Source: Candidatus Altarchaeales archaeon (GTDB lineage: Archaea; Altiarchaeota; Altiarchaeia; IMC4; QMZM01). From it: 6,339 nt of DNA. Every line of letters begins with the position of its first letter. Position 1 is the stretch's first letter. The notes below the pieces were generated by a model. That model worked only from the letters and a program-made list of their open reading frames with translations. It was not told where the DNA came from and did not search any database. The stretch lies in NCBI GenBank assembly GCA_003663115.1, contig QMZJ01000074.1, positions 1-6,339 on the forward strand, given 5' to 3'. A program made the translations under genes and the position numbers. This document shows, in pieces, positions 1-6,339 of this stretch.

Positions 1-2652
1 CTTCCCACCCCTCTCCTCGGGGAGATATTTTCTTGAGAAATTTAGCAATGTGTCCAGGATGAGCATTATTGAATCTTCGTCACCGTCTGCGTTTCTCCTC
101 TTTCCGGCGTGCCAGAACGGGTGAGCATAACAAACCGAGGCCCGCGTGAAACCAATAATCCTGCCAGTTATTCCGGCGGATGTGTGGGGTGCCAGACCAA
201 CGACTAAGTGTCCCAATAGGTCTTCCTTTGATTTGGCATTATAGAAGGAATTAAGTCCATAGAACCTCACGAGCAATTCATCAATGAACTTCGTAACTCG
301 TAGGAGGTAATCTGCACCATTCATTGGGAGTATTATGTCCTGCACTTTTAGCTCTATAATCTGCTCTTCATCGACCAGCTCGTTTCCAAGGTAGTCCTTT
401 TCGTAGCCCAGCTCCCTTAATTTTTCAACGGAAACGTTGATCTCTCTGGGTCTGAAGTGTGTTAATGGTGCATCGGTAGCATCAAATCTGATCGTACCAT
501 CCTTAAAGACGAAGACATCATTCTTGGCCCGTAAGATTCCCTTCTCCAGTGGCTCGGGTATTTTATAATGAGAGATCATTCCCTTTACTCCCTTGACCTC
601 TCCAGAGAACCCGAGCTTTTCTATAGCATTTTTCCATATCTGCCTCAGATCAAGATCGCGGCGTTCATAAAACCGTGTATTGACTCTGCATCTGGGACAT
701 ACATCCGAATCAGATACCAGATTGCAGGAAGGGCAAACCCTTCTGAGTATAGTTGTTTCATTGCAATTTGGACAGGTTGGAAAGATCGTCACGTTACCGC
801 ATCTGGGGCATTCATATCTCGCTACCTCGACTGAGACAGAACCTCGTTCTGATGCCTGGTTTATGTTTCTCTCTGAACCCCCCGCCTCACCGATAGGGAA
901 CAGGGAGTGAACCGGGGGTTGCATCTTCCTCTCCTTCGCCTTCTCGGGACGCCCCATTCTCGCTCCAATGTATGTCCCGGATTTTGCCCTTATTTTTATG
1001 GGTGAGATCGTGTTTAGAAATTTCACCGGATTTTCTTCCTTATTTTTGACTTTCTTGATATCTGATTTAAGTTTCTCGAGATCCGATCCCAATGGATAAA
1101 TGAGGGGCAGATATTCCTCTATTATTATCAGATTATTATCAACCCTGTGTGGAACACCTAAGAACTCCAGAATTCTCTTTCCCTCCGGATTGTTATTCTC
1201 AACTATGAGTCTGTCTTCGATTTTTGCGTTAGAAAGCCATTCCACCAAGATTTCTAGATCTGCAAGGGTTATGTCATCCCAGTGATAGGTATAGCGAGGA
1301 TGTAATGGAATATCATATTTTCTTGATATCTCAATCGCCTCCTTGGCATCCAGAATTTTTTCTGGCAGTTTAACGCCTCTGTTGTCTGCCTCCAGGCGCC
1401 ACCACTCCTCACAATATCCGGCCGGGAGTAGTGTCGTATTTGTCTGTAAGAAGTCTCCATAGGTTATAAGCATATCTCCCAGGAACAAGATCTCATCAAC
1501 CTCATCCTTTATAAATTCTGCCTGCTCTCTGTTCTCGACCCTGAGAACACTTCCATCTTTCAATTTCACTATGGGACCCTCGATACTGTCGCATTCCGTT
1601 ATAATGCAACCCTTGCCAGGATGCTCTACCTTCACCTGCGTTCCGGTGGCGATGAAACTCTCTAAGAGGATCATGGTTGCGGGGTGGATGGATTTTGCGG
1701 CAATACCGGAGGATCTGTCTCTACCATATCTCAGCCTAAAACCTCCTTTAGCGGATGGTGCCGCAAATATTGGTCTGCCCCCAACGACTTCCGACATAAG
1801 GCCCGTGGATTCTCTTGTATCCTTTTTTTCCTTGCATCTAACTAGTTTAGATAACCAATCCCAGCCAAGCCCGAGTTCCTGGCTATATCTCATTAATTTT
1901 CTGGCCTTCTGTGCGATACCCTCTGCTATAACCAAACACATCCCACCCCTGATTCTATTAGTCTCAACCCTCTGCAGATCCCTGTGAATGGAGACCTCCC
2001 TCTTCTCGGTGGGGTCACCATCAACGCACACTGGAAGGTTATTGATGATCTCGCGGATATCATCATCGGATGGCAGGTATTGCAGTCTACTGACCCTGTC
2101 ATTATAGATCTTGATTTCCTCAACATAGCGCTCCAATTCGTCCTTTGTCGGTCTGTATTCCTGTAAACCGACCCTCCTTCTCAGATAATCTGCAATTAAC
2201 ACCGCCAGACCCTGAGCCGTGCCTCCTGCACTTCTGATGGGCCCGGCAAAATAAACAGACAGGTACTCTGAGCCGTCTGGATTGCTTTTAATTGAGACCT
2301 TAGATATGCCTTCGATGGGCGCGGCGACAACACCCTCGGTTATTATGGCCAGAGACGTTCTTAACGCCTGATCAATACGCTGCTCCTGTTCCTTTCTTGA
2401 AATCATAGATATATCCCCCAGGATGTCACCGATGATCCTGGGTAAATTCTCCCTCCCAAGTTCCTTAATTTTAGAGGCGATCCCTTCTGGACCGACGAGA
2501 CCCTCTACCCTGGATGCCAGATCTCCAGCTGGCAGTGCCTCTACCTTGGGGGATGGATCCATACATCTGGATCTGGCATCATTCGCAATCTTATAAGCGA
2601 GATCGATCTTTTCCTCGATTTCTTTAAAGTATCTCTCCGTTTCTGGATCCAT
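1..2652 (-). CDS. polC: PolD large (catalytic) subunit DP2, 3' end cut off by window
   Basis: Catalytic subunit of archaeal family D DNA polymerase, the DP1-DP2 heterodimer that carries out replicative synthesis. I translated the minus strand from ATG at 2652: 884 uninterrupted codons reach the left edge. Known DP2 proteins run to about 1100-1300 residues, so the C-terminus, usually with the DP1 contact and PCNA-binding motif, is missing. Seen in order: an N-terminal region with GPIRSAGGTAQG at 138-148; the core motif GARMGRPEKAKERKM at 563-577, then VHSLFPIGEAGG (581-592); a double zinc module with CxxC pairs at 615/618, 627/630, 640/643 and 652/655; LAPHTSAG at 820-827; and the catalytic loop NADGDED at 854-860. 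By family knowledge, D856 and D858 match the essential Asp pair of Pyrococcus DP2 (956/958). The loop holds Ala855 where Cys is usual, and there is no intein in the visible part. The gene starts 1 base after the DP1 stop and has no nearby Shine-Dalgarno, so translation is probably coupled. Identity is near certain. Confidence 0.97.
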   Translation of the reverse strand, partial: MDPETERYFKEIEEKIDLAYKIANDARSRCMDPSPKVEALPAGDLASRVEGLVGPEGIASKIKELGRENLPRIIGDILGDISMISRKEQEQRIDQALRTSLAIITEGVVAAPIEGISKVSIKSNPDGSEYLSVYFAGPIRSAGGTAQGLAVLIADYLRRRVGLQEYRPTKDELERYVEEIKIYNDRVSRLQYLPSDDDIREIINNLPVCVDGDPTEKREVSIHRDLQRVETNRIRGGMCLVIAEGIAQKARKLMRYSQELGLGWDWLSKLVRCKEKKDTRESTGLMSEVVGGRPIFAAPSAKGGFRLRYGRDRSSGIAAKSIHPATMILLESFIATGTQVKVEHPGKGCIITECDSIEGPIVKLKDGSVLRVENREQAEFIKDEVDEILFLGDMLITYGDFLQTNTTLLPAGYCEEWWRLEADNRGVKLPEKILDAKEAIEISRKYDIPLHPRYTYHWDDITLADLEILVEWLSNAKIEDRLIVENNNPEGKRILEFLGVPHRVDNNLIIIEEYLPLIYPLGSDLEKLKSDIKKVKNKEENPVKFLNTISPIKIRAKSGTYIGARMGRPEKAKERKMQPPVHSLFPIGEAGGSERNINQASERGSVSVEVARYECPRCGNVTIFPTCPNCNETTILRRVCPSCNLVSDSDVCPRCRVNTRFYERRDLDLRQIWKNAIEKLGFSGEVKGVKGMISHYKIPEPLEKGILRAKNDVFVFKDGTIRFDATDAPLTHFRPREINVSVEKLRELGYEKDYLGNELVDEEQIIELKVQDIILPMNGADYLLRVTKFIDELLVRFYGLNSFYNAKSKEDLLGHLVVGLAPHTSAGITGRIIGFTRASVCYAHPFWHAGKRRNADGDEDSIMLILDTLLNFSRKYLPEERGGK

Positions 2653-2653
2653 C

Positions 2654-4159
2654 TTAAAAGTGTATTACAGAAACCTCGTGATTCTGTAGATTCACTATCG
2701 GAACCCTCGCTGGTGTTGGGAAATGTCCCTGCTCTTCCTGATATTTGGTTCTCGCTTGCCATGTTCCAGAATTTATCACCTTAACCCCTCTATAACTCGT
2801 ATAACCATTTGTATGAACATGTCCCGAATGGAATATATCTGGAATTTCTTTTATCGTCAGATAATCGTCCTTTTCTGGCAGCAGGGCGTCGTTTCCATAA
2901 ACGGGAATCAGATATCTTCTCTTTAGATACTCCACCATAGCGGTTTCCGGTCTCGAATATGTACAACTAGCGAGGCTACCTATTATCGTGTCAAGGGAAG
3001 TACCGTGATATATAAGTGTTCTGACCCCGTGGGTTGATACCATCACGGGGTTGCCCACCATATGTACGTTCGGCAGGTCATAGAGGGGCGCACCTATGTC
3101 CCTGTCAAGTTTTGGTTGAGGCTCTGCTCCACGCACAGCATCGTGATTGCCCACCGAGAGAACAATCTCTATGTAATCCGGAATTTTCTCAAGAAGGGAT
3201 GCCAGGGAATCATACTGTTTATAGATGTCCGGGATGGAGAGCTCTTTTTCCTGATTGGGATAGATCCCAATGCCATCAACCAAGTCACCAGCTATTAGTA
3301 TATACTTAACCTTCTCGAAGATTTCATGGTTGCCACCCTTAAGATTCAGACAGTCTATGAATTTATTGAATTTCTCTTCCAGGAAGAGATAGCTACCAAC
3401 GTGAATATCAGATAACAATGCGATATGAACCTCTTCGTCCGTGGATCTGGTCCTATTATCAACTGGCAGATCCGGCTGGTATATCTCGTTTGCAATAAAT
3501 AGATCCCCATTTAACCTGCCAGAGATCCCAATAACCTCGTCCAGTAGAATATTATCGTACATCTGATTTAACTGGCGATTGTTTCTCGGGACAAGTATCG
3601 TTAATTCACCCGTGGGGTCCTCAACCTCAAGGAATTTATAACCCTTTTTACTCTCCCTCTTTGAGGAAACCATTGCAATTATGCGTATATCTTCTCCTCT
3701 ATATCTCCTAACCATTTTTATGGGTACCGATGCCTTTAGACCCTCTCTTTTCATCAATATCTCTCTCAGGTTATCGTATTTCTGGTTGAAATAATCCATA
3801 AAGTTTTCTATCAGTCCACCACAGGTAGATCTTCCGGTTATATCCGTTTCCTTGTGAATTTTTAATTCGGAATCTATCTCTTTCGCAAATATGTGTTTCT
3901 TCCTTTCAACCTTGACCCTCTCTATTTCTGTCCTCTCCCTCCCCAGCCTTCTCCTCTTTCCCTCTATAAATTCCTTGAGAAATTCATCGGCAACGAGCCA
4001 GACATTCCTTTTCTTTGCGGCAGAGATGACCTCTTCTGGATTAAGATTTTGGGAGATGATCTCCTCAAACCCGTGGGTGGTCAGGACTATTCCATGATCT
4101 GCAAATTTTCTGATAATTTCTTCCCTGTTTCTGTCAACTGTGGCATACACCAAAACCAC
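2654..4159 (-). CDS. polB: PolD small subunit DP1, Mre11-like 3'-5' proofreading exonuclease
   Basis: Exonuclease and accessory subunit of PolD, 501 codons from GTG at 4159. Layout: a helical N-terminal domain (about 1-75), a charged Lys/Arg/Glu-rich linker (about 65-105), an OB-fold region (about 150-230, with the VEDPTGELTILVPR stretch), then a calcineurin-like phosphoesterase domain (about 244-480). All metal-site motifs of the Mre11-like family are visible: SDIHVG (D251, H253), GDLVDG (D292), GNHD (338-341), YHG (H385) and GHVH (446-449). The exonuclease should therefore be active, unlike the inactivated B subunits of eukaryotic polymerases. Its GTG directly abuts the TAG of the upstream dehydrogenase gene, and its TAA is one base before the DP2 ATG. 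The start is uncertain. GTG 4159 has AGGGA 4 bases upstream (4168-4164), but AGGTGG (4161-4156) fits a start at GTG 4150 better and would remove only three residues. Function is very secure. Confidence 0.97.
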   Translation of the reverse strand: MVLVYATVDRNREEIIRKFADHGIVLTTHGFEEIISQNLNPEEVISAAKKRNVWLVADEFLKEFIEGKRRRLGRERTEIERVKVERKKHIFAKEIDSELKIHKETDITGRSTCGGLIENFMDYFNQKYDNLREILMKREGLKASVPIKMVRRYRGEDIRIIAMVSSKRESKKGYKFLEVEDPTGELTILVPRNNRQLNQMYDNILLDEVIGISGRLNGDLFIANEIYQPDLPVDNRTRSTDEEVHIALLSDIHVGSYLFLEEKFNKFIDCLNLKGGNHEIFEKVKYILIAGDLVDGIGIYPNQEKELSIPDIYKQYDSLASLLEKIPDYIEIVLSVGNHDAVRGAEPQPKLDRDIGAPLYDLPNVHMVGNPVMVSTHGVRTLIYHGTSLDTIIGSLASCTYSRPETAMVEYLKRRYLIPVYGNDALLPEKDDYLTIKEIPDIFHSGHVHTNGYTSYRGVKVINSGTWQARTKYQEEQGHFPTPARVPIVNLQNHEVSVIHF

Positions 4160-5071
4160 CTATTCCCTAAAAAAATTCTTTATTTTCTCCACAACAACAG
4201 TGCCGGCGTTTATCTGTGCCTCATCGGTCGAGGCCCCGAGATGGGGGGTCAGAACCACATTGTCCAGGCCAAGAAGTTTACTACCTCTTGGGGGCTCTTC
4301 CTCAAAGACATCCAGAACTGCCCCCTTAATCTTGTTCTCCTTCAGTACCCTGTACAACGCCTCTTCATCAACTAAGCCACCCCTTGCTATATTAACCAGG
4401 ATCGCCGAATTCTTCATCATATTTAATCTCCTCTCATCTATCATGCCTCTTGTGGCATCTGTAAGGGGCACATGCAGGGTGACAATGTCCGAATTCTTTA
4501 AGAGTTCATCGAGATCGAGTAATCTGCAATTATACTCCCGCGCATCCTCTCCCGTGATGCCTGGATCATATACCAGAACATCCATTCCAAATGCTATTGC
4601 CCTCAAAGCGACCTCTCTTCCAATCCTGCCGAAACCTATGATACCCATAGTCTTCCCAAAGAGTTCATTCCCCATAAATTTGCTTCTCTCCCATTTCCCC
4701 TCCTTCATGGATGTGTGTGCCTGTATGATATTTCGCATTAGAGCTATCAAGGAGCCAATAACCAGCTCTGCTACAGAAATTGTACTCGCCTCGGGGGAAT
4801 TAACAACCATAATACCTCTCTTTCTGGCCGCTTCCATATCTATGTTATCCAGGCCGACGCCCGCCCTACCGATAATCTTCAGATTGCTTTTCTCTATTAC
4901 CTCTTTTGTTACTTTCGTCCCACTTCTCACGATCAGTGCATCATATTTCCCTATCTTTTCTATAAGCTCCTCGTGAGAGAGCCCGAAATTCAGGTCGACA
5001 TCTGCGAAGCCCCTCGCCTCCTCTATCGCAACCTCATGTATCCTATCCGTGATTAAAATTTTTGGCCTCAT
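4160..5071 (-). CDS. serA: Short D-3-phosphoglycerate dehydrogenase-type NAD-dependent 2-hydroxyacid dehydrogenase
   Basis: Predicted to oxidise 3-phosphoglycerate to 3-phosphohydroxypyruvate with NAD, the first step of the phosphorylated serine pathway, in the cytosol. The 303 residues cover only the catalytic core. Split substrate domain: 1-100 and the C-terminal end, with GRAGVGLDNID at 68-78. Rossmann domain: GFGRIG (146-151) with acidic D169 closing the second strand, which favours NAD over NADP. The catalytic triad is visible: R230 in NIARGG, E259 in DVFEEEPP and H277 in TPHLGAS. Their spacing equals that of long bacterial PGDH such as the Mycobacterium enzyme (R233, E262, H280). It lacks the C-terminal ASB/ACT regulatory domains of ~525-residue archaeal SerA, so serine feedback through an ACT domain is not expected. 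Some relatives of this length are glyoxylate or hydroxypyruvate reductases, so the exact substrate is inferred. It is the first gene of the PolD unit. The ATG has no Shine-Dalgarno, which suits a leaderless mRNA. Confidence 0.85.
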   Translation of the reverse strand: MRPKILITDRIHEVAIEEARGFADVDLNFGLSHEELIEKIGKYDALIVRSGTKVTKEVIEKSNLKIIGRAGVGLDNIDMEAARKRGIMVVNSPEASTISVAELVIGSLIALMRNIIQAHTSMKEGKWERSKFMGNELFGKTMGIIGFGRIGREVALRAIAFGMDVLVYDPGITGEDAREYNCRLLDLDELLKNSDIVTLHVPLTDATRGMIDERRLNMMKNSAILVNIARGGLVDEEALYRVLKENKIKGAVLDVFEEEPPRGSKLLGLDNVVLTPHLGASTDEAQINAGTVVVEKIKNFFRE

Positions 5072-5106
5072 AGTTATTATTGACGAAAGAAGATAATTAA
5101 AGGAAA
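5072..5106. promoter_or_regulatory. Compact divergent promoter region, dehydrogenase-PolD unit versus pyrD
   Basis: Only 35 bases separate the two divergent ATG codons, and they are strongly AT-rich. On the minus strand TTTAATTA (5101-5094) is a good archaeal TATA-like box. Its centre lies about 26 bases before the dehydrogenase ATG, which places initiation at or next to that codon and predicts a leaderless transcript; no Shine-Dalgarno is present there. On the plus strand pyrD has a weak AAAGG (5099-5103) only 3 bases before its ATG. Its TATA box could be TTATTA (5074-5079) or TTAAAATT (5053-5060), the latter inside the dehydrogenase coding region. The core TAATTA is palindromic, so one box might serve both directions. 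No clear BRE or operator repeat is visible. The elements are pattern matches only. Confidence 0.5.
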
Positions 5107-6033
5107 ATGAACAGCACTATAAATGACATATCGACCTCTTTAGCCGGTGTTAGGCTGAGAAATCCAACGGTTCTCGCGCCGGGCATTCTCGGCATTACAT
5201 CATCTTCTTTAATAAGAGTAGCGAATTCCGGCGCCGGGGCAATAACAACGAAATCGATAGGTCCGGTGAGGAGAGAGGGACACAAAAACCCCGTGATAGT
5301 TGAGGTTCCATGCGGTATACTGAATTCGATTGGTTTAGCGTGCCCATCCTTGGATGAATCCCTGGATGAGTTGAAAGAGACCATGAAAAGGGTAAATACC
5401 CCTGTTATCGCGAGCTTCTATGGAAGGACCGTCGGAGAATTTGGGGAGATGGCCGAAAAGATTTCGGAGGCAAAGCCGGATTTTCTCGAAGCCAATATAT
5501 CCTGCCCAAATATAGAGAATGAATTCGGAAAACCATTTGGAACGGAACCAGAGATATCGGCCAGGGTTACAGAGGTAATAAAAGATTCGACAAAAATTCC
5601 ATTAATAGTTAAGTTAACACCAAACGTTTCCGACATAAAGGTGATTGCAAAAGCGGTTGAATCCTCTGGGGCCGATGTGATATCTGCAATTAATTCCTAT
5701 GGTCCCGGGATGGTGATCAACATAGAAACGGCATCTCCCGTACTTTCCAACAAGTTCGGTGGGCTCAGTGGTCCCGCAATAAGGCCCATAGCCGTGAGAT
5801 GTGTGTATGAAATCTATGAAACGGTCGAGGTTCCAATCATTGGTATAGGTGGAATCCAAACCGGAAGGGATGCTATCGAGATGCTAATGGCTGGAGCGAG
5901 TGCGGTCGGGATCGGCACGGGGATAATGGAGAGAGACATCAAAATCTTCTCCGAAATCTGCGAGGAGATCAGGGGCTTTATGAGATCAAAGGGCTATTCG
6001 AGGCTAAATGAGCTGATCGGAAAGGCCCACTGA
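5107..6033 (+). CDS. pyrD: Dihydroorotate dehydrogenase, class 1B catalytic subunit
   Basis: FMN enzyme that oxidises dihydroorotate to orotate, the fourth step of de novo UMP synthesis, in the cytosol. The 308 residues form a complete class 1 TIM barrel and match the usual length of the family. Seen: the N-terminal LAGVRLRNPTVLAPG (12-26), FMN-contacting lysines K49 (TTKSIGP) and K169 (IVKLTPN), the GILNSIGL substrate-loop motif (70-77), the NISCPN motif (130-135) whose Cys133 is the class 1B catalytic base (class 1A shares this Cys, class 2 has Ser), GIGGI (246-250) and GASAVGIGT (263-271) for FMN phosphate binding. The overall pattern favours 1B, which normally works with the iron-sulfur/FAD subunit PyrK to pass electrons to NAD. 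No pyrK gene is visible next to it, so the partner lies elsewhere or a different acceptor is used. The ATG start agrees with the family N-terminus and has AAAGG just upstream. Confidence 0.95.
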   Translation: MNSTINDISTSLAGVRLRNPTVLAPGILGITSSSLIRVANSGAGAITTKSIGPVRREGHKNPVIVEVPCGILNSIGLACPSLDESLDELKETMKRVNTPVIASFYGRTVGEFGEMAEKISEAKPDFLEANISCPNIENEFGKPFGTEPEISARVTEVIKDSTKIPLIVKLTPNVSDIKVIAKAVESSGADVISAINSYGPGMVINIETASPVLSNKFGGLSGPAIRPIAVRCVYEIYETVEVPIIGIGGIQTGRDAIEMLMAGASAVGIGTGIMERDIKIFSEICEEIRGFMRSKGYSRLNELIGKAH

Positions 6034-6039
6034 GGTGAT
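6032..6039 (+). promoter_or_regulatory. Strong Shine-Dalgarno-like sequence overlapping the pyrD stop, no convincing gene after it
   Basis: GAGGTGAT is a full 8-base match to the archaeal Shine-Dalgarno core and overlaps the TGA of pyrD. It is 3 bases before GTG at 6043, which opens a frame that stays free of stops to the right edge. That frame is antisense to the PIN-like gene from 6108 on, and its product is very Ser-rich, as antisense shadows usually are. The overlapping ATG at 6038 gives only three codons. The site could be chance, or a leftover of a gene once downstream of pyrD. Confidence 0.3.
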
Positions 6040-6107
6040 GAAGTGCTAAGTTTCGTGACCATGAGACAGACGGATTTATCTGGGCTCAGAGAAAGAAAGG
6101 ATTCCAA
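6034..6107. other. Convergent intergenic gap between pyrD and the PIN-like gene
   Basis: Seventy-four bases between two converging genes. On the plus strand there is no T-run or hairpin after pyrD that would act as a terminator. On the minus strand, just past the TAA of the PIN-like gene, lies a pyrimidine tract CCTTTCTTTCTCT (6100-6088), which could serve as a weak archaeal terminator for that gene. It is interrupted by cytosines, so I do not call it firmly. No repeat or RNA gene is visible. Confidence 0.3.
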
Positions 6108-6339
6108 TTATAACCCCATCTGCCTGAGTTCGTCCTCCACCGCGATGACCCTCGTGCCCTCAAATCTGTCCTCAATCTCCTCGGGGAGCTCCGCCCCAGT
6201 TATGAATTTCTTGGCTCTCAATTTTTTGCAGAGGACCAGTGATTTTGCCACATCGAGTAAAATTCCGTATCTATCCGATAGATCCTCTGCCCGATCCAGT
6301 TCTGACTCATTGAGCTCGATAAAGACCAGATTTTTGATC
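6108..6339 (-). CDS. C-terminal part of a probable PIN-domain-like protein, 5' end outside window
   Basis: Minus-strand frame entering from the right edge and ending at TAA (6110-6108), with 76 codons visible. The protein is charged and balanced in composition, unlike the Ser-rich opposite frame, so I take it as the real gene. The pattern resembles the C-terminal half of PIN (VapC-type) ribonuclease domains: an ELDRAEDLSDRYG helix, then LLDVAKSLVLCKKLRAKK, whose Asp (visible residue 29) would be the third acidic residue, then the strand FITG and a closing strand VIAVEDEL. In PIN domains FITG is usually followed closely by Asp; here it is Ala, so the fourth acidic position looks lost. If correct, it would be a nuclease or an inactive RNA-binding relative. 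The N-terminal Asp that would settle the family is outside the window. No toxin-antitoxin partner can be judged from here. That it is coding is likely; the family is tentative. Confidence 0.6.
   Translation of the reverse strand, partial: IKNLVFIELNESELDRAEDLSDRYGILLDVAKSLVLCKKLRAKKFITGAELPEEIEDRFEGTRVIAVEDELRQMGL

Noticed and set aside
611..810. Cluster of CxxC motifs suggesting a separate small zinc-finger gene
   Set aside because: The four CxxC pairs are in frame within DP2 (residues 615-655) and are the known zinc module of this subunit.
1571..1987. Plus-strand open frame of 138 codons inside the DP2 region
   Set aside because: The minus strand here encodes conserved DP2 sequence without interruption; the plus frame is a Ser/Leu/Pro-rich shadow.
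1..2652. Possible intein or frameshift in DP2
   Set aside because: Intein insertion is known in DP2, but the translated 884 codons are continuous, with family motifs in the expected order and no intein blocks. The part beyond position 1 cannot be judged.
3893..4375. Plus-strand open frame of 160 codons across the DP1/dehydrogenase junction
   Set aside because: It is antisense to DP1 and the dehydrogenase, with no domain and no promoter or ribosome site that I can see.
4140..4976. Plus-strand open frame of 278 codons opposite the dehydrogenase and the DP1 start
   Set aside because: It is antisense to two well-supported genes, and its product is Ser/Pro/Ile-rich without a recognisable domain, typical of a shadow frame.
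6034..6107. Intrinsic terminator or small RNA after pyrD
   Set aside because: There is no T-run on the plus strand and no convincing hairpin; the only tract is an interrupted pyrimidine run on the other strand.

Overview
The window reads as an ordinary chromosomal segment of an archaeon. The decisive evidence is both subunits of the archaea-specific family D DNA polymerase (PolD), encoded side by side on the minus strand. Arginine codons are mostly AGA/AGG and ATA isoleucine is frequent, which fits an archaeon of moderate G+C. PolD occurs in Euryarchaeota and several other archaeal lineages but not in classical Crenarchaeota; the sequence alone does not let me name a lineage. Coding density is very high, and I see no rRNA, tRNA, CRISPR array, insertion sequence or phage gene.

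Layout: from about 5071 down to 1, the minus strand carries a tightly packed unit of a short D-3-phosphoglycerate dehydrogenase-type enzyme, then the PolD small subunit DP1, then the PolD large subunit DP2. DP2 runs off the left edge after 884 codons, so it has no stop in the window. The junctions are 0 and 1 base, which implies one mRNA and translational coupling. A 35-base AT-rich gap (5072-5106) separates this unit from a divergent plus-strand gene for class 1B dihydroorotate dehydrogenase (pyrD, 5107-6033). A 74-base convergent gap (6034-6107) follows, then the 3' part of a minus-strand gene whose visible 76 residues resemble the C-terminal half of a PIN domain (6108-6339, entering from the right edge).

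How the genes work together: DP1 (Mre11-like 3'-5' exonuclease) and DP2 (polymerase with two double-psi beta-barrels) form the heterodimeric replicative polymerase, and their adjacency should give matched production. The dehydrogenase and PyrD belong to serine and pyrimidine synthesis and are not mechanistically tied to PolD, although they share its promoter region.

I do not see an undescribed system here. The points most worth a second look are an alanine at the normally Cys-containing DP2 catalytic loop (the known intein insertion site), the very compact divergent promoter that predicts a leaderless dehydrogenase-PolD mRNA, the uncertain DP1 start, and a strong orphan Shine-Dalgarno sequence just after pyrD where no gene on that strand follows convincingly.
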